Part shown: piece after piece, positions 54,619 to 63,944 of the stretch
How positions within the stretch are numbered: position 1 is the first letter of the stretch
Layout of the letters: each line of letters starts with the position of its first letter
Source of the DNA: Flagellimonas hadalis
GTDB lineage: Bacteria; Bacteroidota; Bacteroidia; Flavobacteriales; Flavobacteriaceae
Assembly: GCF_007785775.2 (NCBI RefSeq)
Contig: NZ_VNIK02000002.1
Coordinates: 148,801 to 212,800 of the forward strand
DNA length: 64,000 nucleotides
Direction of reading: 5' to 3'
Notes under the pieces: generated by a model
The model's database searches: none
What the model saw: the letters and a program-made list of their open reading frames with translations, nothing else
What the model was told of the DNA's origin: nothing
Position numbers and translations under genes: made by a program

Positions 54619-55167
54619 TTACAGACTCTTCAAGAACGTGTCCGTATCCATGATCTGGGCAAATTCATCCTTCAGGTTGGCCAGTTCGGTGTGGTAGATG
54701 AGGTCGGCCCCATACACTTGTCCGTTCACGCCCACTTTGTCAAAGGCCGCAGTGGCATCGGAGATCAAAACAACAGCAAAACCCATATTGGCCGCCATCC
54801 GCACCGAAGTGGAGATGCAGTGTTCCACGGTAAGTCCAACCATTACAAGTTCCGAAATACCCATTGCCCTGAGTTGGGCCTCAAGGTCGGTGCCGATAAA
54901 GGCACTGTTCACATTTTTGGCAAAAATGGGCTCACCCTCAATGGGTTGCACCAACGGATGTATCGCATTCCCTTTTTTGGAAGGATGCAGGGGAGAATCC
55001 GGATTGGTGGAATCGTGCTTCACATGGAACACGGGCCATTGTTTTTCCCGAAAAGCCAACAGGATTTTCTGACAATTCTCCTCGGCCATGGGATTATTGC
55101 GCTCTGTGCCATAAAAGGCCATTTCCTGAAGGCCAAGTTGGATATCGATGAGAACAAGTGCCGTCAT
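54619..55167 (-). CDS. Isochorismatase-family cysteine hydrolase
   Basis: 182 aa. Catalytic triad of the family: D8 in ALVLIDIQLG, K84 in PIFAKNVNSAF, C117 in VGLTVEHCISTSVRMA. Members are amidases (nicotinamidase, carbamoylsarcosine amidase-like) and isochorismatases; this one resembles generic amide hydrolases, substrate unknown. Cytoplasmic. Monocistronic, between the DUF1697 pseudogene and the divergent exonuclease gene. Confidence 0.93.
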   Translation of the reverse strand: MTALVLIDIQLGLQEMAFYGTERNNPMAEENCQKILLAFREKQWPVFHVKHDSTNPDSPLHPSKKGNAIHPLVQPIEGEPIFAKNVNSAFIGTDLEAQLRAMGISELVMVGLTVEHCISTSVRMAANMGFAVVLISDATAAFDKVGVNGQVYGADLIYHTELANLKDEFAQIMDTDTFLKSL

Positions 55168-55291
55168 TGGGTAGTGTTTGGACTTAAAATTACGACAAAA
55201 GGAACAGCAATCTGATTTTGAAATAGGACCATTGTTAAATTCAATTTTAAGAAGAAGCCTACAATAGCTATTTTTAGGAAAAATTTGAAAG

Positions 55292-56056
55292 ATGAAGATC
55301 GTCTCCTACAATGTGAACGGCATCAGGGCCGCACTCAACAAAGGTTTTGTGGAATGGCTGCAGACTGTAGATCCCGATGTGGTCTGCCTACAGGAAACCA
55401 AGGCCATGGTGGACCAAGTGGACACCACTGTTTTTGAAGAAGCGGGATACCCACACCATTATTGGTTCAGTGCCCAAAAGAAGGGATATAGCGGCGTGGC
55501 CTTACTTTGTAAGGAACGGCCGGACCATGTGGAATATGGTACAGGAATCGATTATATGGACTTTGAAGGGCGCAACCTGCGTGTGGATTATGGAGACCTA
55601 TCCATCATGAGCATGTATTTGCCCTCGGGGACCAACCTGGCCCGGTTGGACCATAAGCTGATGTACATGGCCGATTTTCAAAAATATGCCGATGAACTTC
55701 GGAAAGAGCGTCCCAACCTGATTGTGTGCGGGGACTACAACATCTGTCACGAGGCCATCGACATCCACGACCCCGTTCGGAACAAGAATGTTTCCGGCTT
55801 TCTGCCCGTGGAGCGGGAATGGATAGGCAGTTTTATCAACAGTGGGTTTATTGACAGCTTCCGACATTTCAACAAAGAGCCCGACAATTATACCTGGTGG
55901 AGCTATAGGGCCAATGCCAGGGCCAATAACAAGGGTTGGCGTTTGGACTACGGCATGGTGGCAGAGCCCTTGGAAAATAGGTTGAAACGTTCGGTGATTC
56001 TGTCCGAGGCCATGCACAGTGACCATTGCCCCATTCTGTTGGAAGTGGAAAGATAA
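55292..56056 (+). CDS. xth: Exodeoxyribonuclease III
   Basis: 254 aa, usual for the ExoIII/AP-endonuclease family. It removes 3' blocking groups and cuts at abasic sites in base-excision repair. Seen: VNGIRAALNKGF, metal Glu in CLQETKAMVD, the LRVDYGDLSIMSMYLPSGT strand, NLIVCGDYNICHEAID (catalytic Asp and Asn), WWSYRANARANNKGWRLDYGMV and the terminal SDHCPILLEVE with the Asp-His pair. Its stop lies 57 bp before the aldo/keto reductase start. Confidence 0.96.
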   Translation: MKIVSYNVNGIRAALNKGFVEWLQTVDPDVVCLQETKAMVDQVDTTVFEEAGYPHHYWFSAQKKGYSGVALLCKERPDHVEYGTGIDYMDFEGRNLRVDYGDLSIMSMYLPSGTNLARLDHKLMYMADFQKYADELRKERPNLIVCGDYNICHEAIDIHDPVRNKNVSGFLPVEREWIGSFINSGFIDSFRHFNKEPDNYTWWSYRANARANNKGWRLDYGMVAEPLENRLKRSVILSEAMHSDHCPILLEVER

Positions 56057-56077
56057 CCTTGGCTTAAAGGTCAATAT

Positions 56078-56111
56078 TTTGGTTTAGTTACCTTTGACCG
56101 TCCTAATTTTG
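56078..56111 (+). promoter_or_regulatory. Promoter of tas, near-leaderless
   Basis: TTTG (56078-56081), 22-bp spacer, TAATTTTG (56104-56111). The start codon is at 56114 (or 56117), only 2-5 bp from the -7 box, so the transcript would start at or inside the coding region, or a leaderless mRNA is made. Confidence 0.45.
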
Positions 56112-56113
56112 AT

Positions 56114-57157
56114 ATGATGAAATATACCAGAATCCCACATACCGACATCCGAATAAGCAAAATATGCCTCGGCACCATGACCTGGGGCAGGCAGAACACC
56201 GAGGAAGAGGCCCATGAACAGATGGATTATGCCTTGGACCAAGGCGTGAATTTTTTTGATACGGCGGAACTGTATCCCATTCCCGCAAAGAAGGAACTTT
56301 ATGCGGTGACCGAGGAATTTATCGGGAACTGGTTCAAAAAGACAGGGAACAGGGACAAAGTGGTATTGGGATCCAAAATTGCGGGGAAAGGACATGCCGC
56401 TACACACATCAGAAATACCGGGTTCAGCAAGGAATCCATCATAAGTGCAGTGGAGGGAAGTTTGCAGCGGCTCCAAACAGATTATATCGACCTGTACCAA
56501 CTGCACTGGCCCGAACGGAACACCAATTATTTTGGGCAAAGGGGATTCAATGCCCATATCATTGATGGTTGGGAGGACAATATCCACCAAGTCCTGGAAA
56601 CCCTTCGCGACCTGATCGCCGAAGGAAAGATCAGGCACGTGGGGCTTTCCAACGAAACCCCTTGGGGAACCATGCGGTTTTTGGAGGAGAGCAAAGTACA
56701 CCGGACCCTCCCACGGATGTTGACCATCCAAAATCCTTACAACCTTTTGAACCGTTTGTTCGAGGTAGGGCTTTCCGAAATATCGACCCGTGAAAAAATA
56801 GGGCTGTTGGCCTATTCGCCCATGGCATTTGGGGTACTCAGTGGAAAATATTTGACAGAGATCCCCCCAAGAAAGGCCAGGGTCTCCCTTTTCCCCAATT
56901 ACAACAGGTACAGTGGGGAAACGGCCACCCAAGCCACGGAGAAATATGCCCAATTGGCCCAAGAACATGGGTTGAGCTTGGCGCAGATGTCGTTGGCCTT
57001 TGTGAATACGCGCCCTTTTTTAACGAGCAATATTATTGGTGCGACGACCATGGAACAGTTGGAGGAAAACATCGAAAGCATTGATGTGGACCTTTCGGAT
57101 GAGGTGTTGGAAGGAATCGAGGCCATCCATAATGCTATTCCGAATCCGGCTCCTTAA
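56114..57157 (+). CDS. tas: NADPH-dependent aldo/keto reductase, Tas-like
   Basis: 347 aa; ATG at 56114 or 56117. TIM-barrel reductase with the AKR tetrad D49 and Y54 (FFDTAELYP), K88 (VLGSKIAG) and H131 (LYQLHWPERNTNYFG). Several stretches read almost like E. coli Tas: RIPHTDIRISKICLGTMTWG, TIQNPYNLLNRLFEVGLSE, ATTMEQLEENIESI and the Ala-Pro ending. Tas restores tyrosine growth of some E. coli mutants, but its natural substrate is unknown. Its stop overlaps the stop of the PQQ dehydrogenase gene by four bases on the opposite strand. Confidence 0.94.
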   Translation: MMKYTRIPHTDIRISKICLGTMTWGRQNTEEEAHEQMDYALDQGVNFFDTAELYPIPAKKELYAVTEEFIGNWFKKTGNRDKVVLGSKIAGKGHAATHIRNTGFSKESIISAVEGSLQRLQTDYIDLYQLHWPERNTNYFGQRGFNAHIIDGWEDNIHQVLETLRDLIAEGKIRHVGLSNETPWGTMRFLEESKVHRTLPRMLTIQNPYNLLNRLFEVGLSEISTREKIGLLAYSPMAFGVLSGKYLTEIPPRKARVSLFPNYNRYSGETATQATEKYAQLAQEHGLSLAQMSLAFVNTRPFLTSNIIGATTMEQLEENIESIDVDLSDEVLEGIEAIHNAIPNPAP

Positions 57158-59307
57158 TCTAAAGCATAGGCCCGGTATTCATCCCCGGAGGCCGTTCCCA
57201 TTTTGCCACCACCACAGGCAATGACAATGTATTGCTTACCATCAATTTCATAGGTGATGGGCGTGGCGTATCCTCCTGCTGGCAATTGGTCTTCCCATAA
57301 CATTTTACCAGTTCGCATGCTAAAGGCCCGTATTTTTTCATCCTTGGTGGCAGCAATGAAAAGCACTCCACCTTTGGTGACCACGGGTCCGCCGTAATTT
57401 TCAAGCCCGGAAACAGGCACATTGGGGTCGTTCAGACTTTCCTCATGGCCCAAAGGGACTTTCCAAAGAAATTCCCCTGTGTTCAGGTCGATGGCGTTCA
57501 AGGTGCCCCAAGGTGGTTTGACCACAGGATAACCTCTATCATCCTTGAAACGGGCAAAACTGGCCACAGAATAGGGCACATCGATTTTGATCTTTTCCAC
57601 CCGATGGTCCTTTGCTTCTTCCATATCGGTCAAAAACTCGGTAATCGCATCAATTTCAGCTTCGGAAAGATTGGGCATGCCGGGCATGGCACCCCTTCCT
57701 TTTTGAATGATGGTCTTGATGGAATCGGGCTGCAAGCGCAATTTCACCTTTTGGAGTTCTGGAATTCCAGCAAGTCCCTCCAGCGCTCCGCCATGGCAAC
57801 GCGCACAATGGATCTGGGCCAAGGATTGTCCCATACTCGAACCACCATCTCCGCCCACTTCCTTCATTCTGATGATCCAAGCCATTTCATTGCCGTTCAC
57901 GTACATGATACCGTTTCTTGGGTCGATGGCGGCACCGCCCCATTCTGCACCTCCATCAGCTCCTGGATATAAAAGAACCCCCGTAGTGTCCATCGGAACA
58001 AATTGCCCATTGGAAGTGATGGATTTGAATTTTTCAAGAACGATTGGCGCATCATGATTTGTATTGCCCTTTACCAAATCATCCACAAAAGCTTTTTCGT
58101 TGGGGGCATACAAATCATTTTCAGTTAAAATTTGACGTGCAAAGGGTTCCGGTTTCAAGGGAAGTGGTTGTGTGGGATAGGCTTTTTCGCCAATAAGTTT
58201 GGAACTCGGATAGGCTTTTTCCTCAATGGGAAACAGTGGCTCCCCCGTTTCCCGATTGAACACAAAAACGTGTCCACTTTTGGTCACTTGTGCCACGGCA
58301 GGAATGGTTTTTCCGTCTCTTTTCACTTCCAATAAGTTGGGTGGGGCTGGTGGGTCGCGGTCCCAAATGTCGTGGTGCACCATTTGAAAATGCCAGATGC
58401 GCTCCCCAGTTTTGGCGTTAAGTGCCAAAAGGGAATTGGCAAATAAATTGGCCCCTTCCCGATCTCCTCCATACCAATCAAAGGCCGCCGACCCCGTAGG
58501 AATATAAACGATGCCCCTTTCGTTGTCCAAGGCCATCCCTGGCCAATTATTGGCACCCCCGACCGTTTTGTAGGCTTCGGCGGGCCAAGTATCGTGCCCG
58601 AATTCGCCGGGTTGTGGAATGGTGTGGAAGGGCCATACAATCTTTCCCGTGAGCACATCGTAGGCCCGAATATGCCCAGGTGAAGCGCCAGGTCCTTCCC
58701 CAACACGGGTGCCCTGGATCAATATATTTTCAAAAATGGCCCCAGGGGTATTGGAAACCACGGATTGTTTTTCGGGATCCCGGCCCAGGCCATCCCGTAG
58801 GTCGATACTGCCATTATTTCCAAAGGAAAGAATCGGTTTACCTGTTTCTATGTCAATGGCGTAGAGACGAGGTCCCGAACTGAAAAAGATACGGCTGGGT
58901 CCATCGCCGTTCGATTTCCAGTAATTCAACCCTCGGTTCATGCCCAATCCCGACTCGTCTTTGGTAACGGGTTTGAATTTCCAGATTTCCTTGCCCGTAG
59001 CCGCATCAATGGCAAAGAGTTCAATGGCGGCATTTACCCCATAAAGCACATTGCCGATCATCAACGGGCTGGTCTGGATTTGGGTGGTCCTTCCTTCATG
59101 AAGCCCACCACTTTTATAGCTCCAGGCCAATTTTAATTGACCAACGTTGGCAGTATCGATTTGGTCGAGATTGGAGTAGTGGGTGCGTTCGGGATCACCT
59201 AAATAATGTTCCCAAGTAGTAAAATAGTCTTTGTCGGAAGATGTTGTTTTTTCATTGGAACAGGAAGCCAATACGGCAACCCACAGGAAAAGTAAAAATC
59301 GTTTCAT
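57154..59307 (-). CDS. PQQ-dependent dehydrogenase with cytochrome c domain
   Basis: 717 aa from the ATG at 59307. Lipoprotein signal VAVLASCSNE. Eight-bladed quinoprotein propeller: YKSGGLHEGRTTQIQTSPLMIGNVLYGVNAAIELFAIDAATGKEIWKF, GTRVGEGPGASPGHIRAYDVLTGKIVW, NPGTP-like WNRETGE blades. A haem c domain is inserted in the second half: HCARCHGGALEG and the Met in GAMPGMPNLSEAE, before the last blades (GGVLFIAATKDEKIRAFSMRTGKMLWEDQLPAGGYATPITYE). It oxidises an alcohol or sugar in the periplasm and passes electrons to its own haem, then to respiratory cytochromes. Substrate unknown; PQQ biosynthesis genes are not in this window. Confidence 0.93.
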   Translation of the reverse strand: MKRFLLFLWVAVLASCSNEKTTSSDKDYFTTWEHYLGDPERTHYSNLDQIDTANVGQLKLAWSYKSGGLHEGRTTQIQTSPLMIGNVLYGVNAAIELFAIDAATGKEIWKFKPVTKDESGLGMNRGLNYWKSNGDGPSRIFFSSGPRLYAIDIETGKPILSFGNNGSIDLRDGLGRDPEKQSVVSNTPGAIFENILIQGTRVGEGPGASPGHIRAYDVLTGKIVWPFHTIPQPGEFGHDTWPAEAYKTVGGANNWPGMALDNERGIVYIPTGSAAFDWYGGDREGANLFANSLLALNAKTGERIWHFQMVHHDIWDRDPPAPPNLLEVKRDGKTIPAVAQVTKSGHVFVFNRETGEPLFPIEEKAYPSSKLIGEKAYPTQPLPLKPEPFARQILTENDLYAPNEKAFVDDLVKGNTNHDAPIVLEKFKSITSNGQFVPMDTTGVLLYPGADGGAEWGGAAIDPRNGIMYVNGNEMAWIIRMKEVGGDGGSSMGQSLAQIHCARCHGGALEGLAGIPELQKVKLRLQPDSIKTIIQKGRGAMPGMPNLSEAEIDAITEFLTDMEEAKDHRVEKIKIDVPYSVASFARFKDDRGYPVVKPPWGTLNAIDLNTGEFLWKVPLGHEESLNDPNVPVSGLENYGGPVVTKGGVLFIAATKDEKIRAFSMRTGKMLWEDQLPAGGYATPITYEIDGKQYIVIACGGGKMGTASGDEYRAYALD

Positions 59308-59365
59308 GTGCAAGGGAAGGTTTCCTAAATATAGGTTTTAAAAAGCAAGGATATAGAAAAGCAGC

Positions 59366-60724
59366 TTAAAAAAGGAAGTGCACCACATCCTCGATTTTGG
59401 AAACCTTGCGGATTTGGATGCCCGTGTTCTTCAGACCGATTTTATTGTTTTTGGAAACAAAAATGGTGGAGAAGCCCAGTTTTTCAGCCTCCAAAATGCG
59501 TTGGTCCACCCGCTGTACCGGACGGATTTCCCCGGCGAGGCCCACTTCCGCAGCAAAACAGATGCCCTTTTCAATGGAGATGTCCGCATTGCTCGACAAT
59601 ATGGCGGCCATAACGGCAAGGTCGATGGCAGGATCATCCACCGAAATGCCCCCGGTGATGTTCAAAAAGACATCCTTGGCGGCCAATTTAAATCCTGCCC
59701 GTTTCTCGAGAACGGCCAAGAGCATGTTCAAGCGTTTGGCATTGAACCCGGTTGCGGAACGCTGCGGTGTGCCATAAACGGCAGTACTAACCAAGGCTTG
59801 GATTTCAATCAGCAAAGGGCGCATGCCTTCGACGGTGGCGGCTATGGCAGTACCGCTGAGGTCATCCTCATTTTTGGAGATCAATACTTCGGATGGGTTG
59901 TTCACTTCGCGGAGCCCACTGCCCTGCATTTCGTAAATACCCAATTCGGCAGTGGAGCCGAATCGGTTTTTTAGTGAACGAAGAATGCGGTACACATAAT
60001 TACGGTCACCTTCAAACTGAAGTACTGTATCTACCATGTGTTCCAAAATTTTGGGGCCGGCTATGGTCCCGTCTTTGGTGATGTGGCCCACCAAAATTAC
60101 GGGAGTGTGACTTTCCTTGGCAAATTTGATGAGTTCCGCGGCACATTCACGGATTTGTGAAATGCTTCCGGCAGCGGATTCGATATAATCGGTGTGCAAG
60201 GTCTGTATGGAATCGATAACCACCAGATCGGGTTCCAAGGCAGCAATCTGCTGAAAGATGTTCTGGGTCTTTGTCTCGGTGAGGATGTAGCAATTGTCAC
60301 TGCTGGGCAGAATCCGGTCCGCCCGCATCTTGATCTGCCGTTGGCTTTCCTCTCCCGAAACATATAATGTTTTATAAGGCAGTTTTAGGGCAATCTGAAG
60401 CAAGAGGGTGCTTTTTCCAATCCCAGGCTCTCCTCCCAACAAAGTAAGGGAGCCTGGGACCAATCCCCCGCCCAGAACGCGGTTGAACTCTTGATCCAAT
60501 GTGTCCAATCGAAGCTCTTTCTCATGGGTGATCTCAGAAACGCGAAGGGGTTTGCTGGCCTGTTTGACCGAGGTCGTGTCCGTTTTCCAACTTCTTTTTT
60601 CTTCCTTCTGTACCACCTCTTCCACAACGGTGTTCCATTCCTTGCAGGAGGAACATTGGCCTACCCATTTGGCATATTGGGTGCCGCAGTTTTGGCAAAA
60701 AAAAGCAGTTTTCGTCTTGGCCAT
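59366..60724 (-). CDS. radA: DNA repair protein RadA
   Basis: 452 aa, standard length. N-terminal zinc finger C10, C13, C24, C27; RecA-like ATPase with Walker A GGEPGIGKST (97-106, K104) and Walker B region DLVVIDSIQT; RadA-specific KNRFG in RSLKNRFGSTAELGIYEM; C-terminal Lon-like domain (GISVDDPAIDLAVMAAILSS, FAAEVGLAGEIRPV). Branch-migration helicase acting with RecA in recombination repair. The hypothetical gene at 60790 lies just upstream on the same strand (65 bp), possibly co-transcribed. Confidence 0.97.
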   Translation of the reverse strand: MAKTKTAFFCQNCGTQYAKWVGQCSSCKEWNTVVEEVVQKEEKRSWKTDTTSVKQASKPLRVSEITHEKELRLDTLDQEFNRVLGGGLVPGSLTLLGGEPGIGKSTLLLQIALKLPYKTLYVSGEESQRQIKMRADRILPSSDNCYILTETKTQNIFQQIAALEPDLVVIDSIQTLHTDYIESAAGSISQIRECAAELIKFAKESHTPVILVGHITKDGTIAGPKILEHMVDTVLQFEGDRNYVYRILRSLKNRFGSTAELGIYEMQGSGLREVNNPSEVLISKNEDDLSGTAIAATVEGMRPLLIEIQALVSTAVYGTPQRSATGFNAKRLNMLLAVLEKRAGFKLAAKDVFLNITGGISVDDPAIDLAVMAAILSSNADISIEKGICFAAEVGLAGEIRPVQRVDQRILEAEKLGFSTIFVSKNNKIGLKNTGIQIRKVSKIEDVVHFLF

Positions 60725-60789
60725 TTCCTATTTTTCTGGATTCGGCTAAGATACAAAGTCTCTTTTATCACATGGGGATAAGTGAAAAA

Positions 60790-61116
60790 TCATTTGGTCA
60801 ATTCTTCGTATGTTGGGGCCGGAAAAAGCTCAAGGCTATCTTCGTCGTTGAGTTCCTCGGCAGTCCCGATATCCAGTGTATCCTCCAGAGCACTTTCCCA
60901 ATCGCCATCGTACTCGCTCAGAATTTGGTCTATGTAATGATCCGTTTCGCTCCCTTCGCCATCCCATTCGTCAAAATCGCTTTTTTCAGGTAGCACATAA
61001 TAATCATTGCATGGGACGATGATTCCTTGCTTGTATAGCTCATAGGCATCTTCAATAGGGAGGAACCTTAATTTTTCATCCAACATTTTTTGGGCAAACT
61101 GTTCTTTTAAGTCCAT
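60790..61116 (-). CDS. Small acidic hypothetical protein
   Basis: 108 aa, very rich in Asp and Glu (about a quarter of residues), no signal or membrane segment. Segments: MLDEKLRFLPIEDAYELYKQGIIVPCNDYYVLPE, FDEWDGEGSETDHYIDQILSEYDGDWESALEDTLDIG. I recognise no family. Compact frame and sensible codon use support that it is real. It precedes radA on the same strand. Possibly an acidic adaptor or inhibitor, but that is only suggested by charge. Confidence 0.7.
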   Translation of the reverse strand: MDLKEQFAQKMLDEKLRFLPIEDAYELYKQGIIVPCNDYYVLPEKSDFDEWDGEGSETDHYIDQILSEYDGDWESALEDTLDIGTAEELNDEDSLELFPAPTYEELTK

Positions 61117-61725
61117 AATTGTTCTTGTTTGGGATTGTTCATAATGGTTTGATCTGAATCTACACGATCAATTTGTTAATTCTAAAGAATGAGTGAACGA
61201 AAGCCGTTGAGGTTATTGACTTTCCCTAATCTTTTGTGCTATCCTATTGGGCCAGTAGAATTATCAGAGGTCATAGGAGTTGTATGACTCTTTTCAAATT
61301 CAGTCCAATAAGATGTCGATGAGGTTGTGTATGCGATGTGCTAAATGTAGATTATTTTTTAAATCCATTTATACAAGAGTGCAAAAAAAACTGGACAAGG
61401 ATTGTTCACGGGTGTCACTCATCTATAATTTATTCTTCGGAACAGGTATAAGCCCTCCATAAAACTTAAAAATTTGTTAAAAAACCATAGTGCTGTTTTG
61501 ATCTTAAATATTTTGGCAGCACCTAAATCCTTAAAAATTAACCAAATGAATGCAATCCCAGTTGCGCATTCGTCAGACGAAACTATTGTGGTTCCTCACA
61601 ACAGTAGCGGGCAAATTGATCCGTATGAATTTCCCTTTCAGGCAGAACTCGCAAAAAAACTTAGAATTTTATTTAATCATCTCAGCAATTTTCTGAGAAC
61701 ACCCAAACCCTTAAAACTTAACCAA
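61117..61725. other. Gap holding a duplicated upstream region
   Basis: 609 bp between the acidic-protein gene and the proposed beta-propeller start. 61117-61460 holds nothing clearly coding; a 60-codon frame at 61280-61462 lacks coding character. From about 61461 a copy of the region around the beta-propeller start appears, so open frame continues from 61474 without a stop, but most of it is judged to be a decayed duplicate. Confidence 0.6.
61503..61620. repeat. Duplicate (copy A) of the beta-propeller start region
   Basis: Offset by 180 bp from copy B (61681-61800). Both contain CTTAAAA..TTAACCAA followed by ATGAATGCAATCC and, in frame, SDETIVV/PDETIVA. Copy A has many differences inside the coding part (for example SSDETIVVPHNSSGQID versus SPDETIVALGHKQGRID), so it looks like the decaying one. 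Confidence 0.8.
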
Positions 61726-61800
61726 ATGAATGCAATCCAAATCGCGTACTCGCCAGACGAGACCATCGTGGCCTTAGGCCATAAACAAGGACGAATCGAC
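61681..61800. repeat. Copy B, the probably functional start region
   Basis: Partner of 61503-61620. It includes a small hairpin CTCAG-CAATTTT-CTGAG (61681-61697) upstream of ATG 61726, which would be non-coding leader sequence if translation begins at 61726. Confidence 0.75.
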
Positions 61801-63858
61801 CTGCATGAGGTCAGCAAAAAGTCCAAAGGCAAACCGGAAAAATCAATCTGTACCATCAATCGTCACGAAGAGGCCATTGTCCATTTGCGCATTACTTCGG
61901 ATGGCCATGTCATTTCTGTCGATGAAGATGGTAAATGGGCCTATCATTCGATTTCCGGGGAACTCGTCCGCAAGGGAAAGTCAAAGATGTCCTGCGTTTT
62001 GGCCCACTCGGATGTAAAGGGTAAGGTCATTTATATGGGGAGTGTGACTGATGATGGCGTTGAGCTTGTGAAAATCGATATCAGTTCCGGGAACAAGGTC
62101 CATGCCCCAAAAGAGGCTACGCATGGCATAGAGCCGGAATTTGTCGATTGGGGCTGCAGACCTATCGCCTTGGATGAAAACAGGGCGGCATTCTACATCC
62201 AGTTGGCAACGCAGCAATTGATCATCGTTGATTTTGAAAAACAGACCTTTGAAACCATTCCGTTGAAGTACAGACAACTGACCCCAGAGAACTTGGTCTC
62301 CGATCCGATCATAGACATCAGTACTACATTGGATATTGGGGTCCGGTTGGACGATCACCCACTGCAAAAAAATGAAGATGGGGATTACCAGCTTTCGGCT
62401 GAAGTATTCCGGTTGAGCACTGGGGAACGGCAATATAGCATTCCCTGCGATGCCATACCCAAAGACCATGTGGACCCTGTCCTTATCGATGGAGACCAAG
62501 GATCTGAAGAATATAGGGAAGTACGTGACAATTTTGCAAAACGACTTACGAACATACGCATAGAAGAAAATGGCAAGAGGGTTTGGCTGTCCGCAAGATT
62601 TCACAAACCAGGAGTCCTGTGTTTTGATCTGGAAGCGAAGAAACATGTGGGAATGGTTTTTTCAGGCAATGAACCGGAACCAAAGACATTCAATCTGGAT
62701 AATGCGTTTGAATTGGACCAAACCTTTAAGGTGTTGGGAGTGAGCCCATCGGGAAGTTATATTGGTTTTGGCCTCCCAAACAACTGGGCCAATCCTGATT
62801 TTGGCGATACATTCAAAGTGATAGAACTGGAGAGTGACCAAAAGCGATCCAAAAATGGTGGAAAACAACCGCAACATATGAAAAAGGCTTTTCTGGTAAG
62901 TGATGAGTGGGCGGTGGTCAATTCGGGGTCAGAGTGTTTTTTGATAGATATTCACACAGGCGAAACACTAAAACATTTCAGAACAGAATACTTGACGATA
63001 AAGAATGGCGCCCTATCGCCCGACAAAAAACATATTGCTTTGGGTTGTGAGGGGGAATGCGGATTTTTGTGGAACCTGGAAAGTGGGGAGGTGAGCGAGC
63101 TCTACTATCTGACCATCGGCGGTCCGGTGCTGGGCTGGTTGGATGACAAAAGGGTAGTTTTTACTTCCGGCCAAGGTGGTATCATAGAGGTGGATATAAA
63201 ATTGTTCAAGGAAGAGGGATATGAAGACTCGGGGCATTATGGATTGAAGCTCGACGGGGATGATGAATTGGAAGATCATGAAATCATGGAAATGCAGGTT
63301 GATGCTTCCACAAGTGATATGTTCTCTTTAGAGGACAAAAGTATGGTACTGGAGATATTGGGTTATATTGGAGGAGGGGTCGGAGAAAAATTTTGGTTCA
63401 ATAAGTATGTTTTTAAAGGTTCCAAGATCAAAACAGGTTCCATAAAGGCAAAATGGGATGGCTCTTATGAACCTGTTGATTTGATGGCTTGTGGCAATAA
63501 GGCAATCGTAAAGGGAGAGAAAAATGTGTTCGTCTATGAAGCCAAAACCGGTGAGAGGTTGAACCACTTTGTTTTGGATAAAAAGCAAGACCAGTTTTTT
63601 GTGAACATGGAAAAAAATAAGGCCTACATCTATACGGATATGAGCAGCCTTTGTGAACTTGATGTGGAAAACAGCAATAGAAAAACCATTCTGGACATGC
63701 CAAGAGTGAAAGGGTTTTCCATTACCAAGAACATCCTATTGGCCCAAAAAGAAGACCATACCATTGAAGTGATGGATGTGGGCTCAGGAAAAAGTTTGGT
63801 GAAGGCTGCTGTCGTAAAAGGAAAAGAGAACAGTCTGGTGGTCGAAAAAATAGGATGA
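61726..63858 (+). CDS. WD40-like beta-propeller protein, unknown function
   Basis: 710 aa from ATG 61726; the frame is open back to 61546 (ATG) and 61474 (TTG), but that part is the decayed duplicate described above. No signal peptide, so cytoplasmic. The whole length is made of WD40/propeller-like blades of about 40-50 residues: IAYSPDETIVALGHKQGRIDLHEV, VISVDEDGKWAYHSISGELV, VLGVSPSGSYIGFGLPNNW, GALSPDKKHIALGCEGECGFLWNLESGEV, LMACGNKAIVKGEKNVFVYEAKTGERL. There is room for two seven-bladed propellers. Asp/Glu-rich, with no catalytic motif seen. Binding scaffold is the only safe guess. It stands alone, with a terminator-like hairpin at 63908. Confidence 0.75.
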   Translation: MNAIQIAYSPDETIVALGHKQGRIDLHEVSKKSKGKPEKSICTINRHEEAIVHLRITSDGHVISVDEDGKWAYHSISGELVRKGKSKMSCVLAHSDVKGKVIYMGSVTDDGVELVKIDISSGNKVHAPKEATHGIEPEFVDWGCRPIALDENRAAFYIQLATQQLIIVDFEKQTFETIPLKYRQLTPENLVSDPIIDISTTLDIGVRLDDHPLQKNEDGDYQLSAEVFRLSTGERQYSIPCDAIPKDHVDPVLIDGDQGSEEYREVRDNFAKRLTNIRIEENGKRVWLSARFHKPGVLCFDLEAKKHVGMVFSGNEPEPKTFNLDNAFELDQTFKVLGVSPSGSYIGFGLPNNWANPDFGDTFKVIELESDQKRSKNGGKQPQHMKKAFLVSDEWAVVNSGSECFLIDIHTGETLKHFRTEYLTIKNGALSPDKKHIALGCEGECGFLWNLESGEVSELYYLTIGGPVLGWLDDKRVVFTSGQGGIIEVDIKLFKEEGYEDSGHYGLKLDGDDELEDHEIMEMQVDASTSDMFSLEDKSMVLEILGYIGGGVGEKFWFNKYVFKGSKIKTGSIKAKWDGSYEPVDLMACGNKAIVKGEKNVFVYEAKTGERLNHFVLDKKQDQFFVNMEKNKAYIYTDMSSLCELDVENSNRKTILDMPRVKGFSITKNILLAQKEDHTIEVMDVGSGKSLVKAAVVKGKENSLVVEKIG

Positions 63859-63907
63859 TGGCCAGAATAGAACACTGACAACGTATTATTCGATTCCGAG
63901 AAACACG

Positions 63908-63944
63908 AAAAAGGGTGGACTTTATCCAAGGCCCCCCCTTTTTT
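63908..63944 (+). terminator. Terminator-like hairpin after the beta-propeller gene
   Basis: AAAAAGGGTGG (63908-63918) and the CCCCCC-TTTTTT stretch (63933-63944) pair over the G/C block and A/T block. The run of T on the + strand and of A on the other side makes it usable in both directions. Confidence 0.65.

Noticed and set aside
56084..56968. 294-codon minus-strand frame opposite tas
   Set aside because: Antisense to a clear aldo/keto reductase with catalytic tetrad intact.
61280..61462. 60-codon frame before the beta-propeller gene
   Set aside because: Cys/Arg/Lys-rich translation without pattern, overlapping the start of duplicated leader DNA; judged chance.
61474..61725. N-terminal extension of the beta-propeller protein
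   Set aside because: Open frame but begins with TTG and includes a duplicate of the gene's own leader; the ATG at 61726 is the more economical start.
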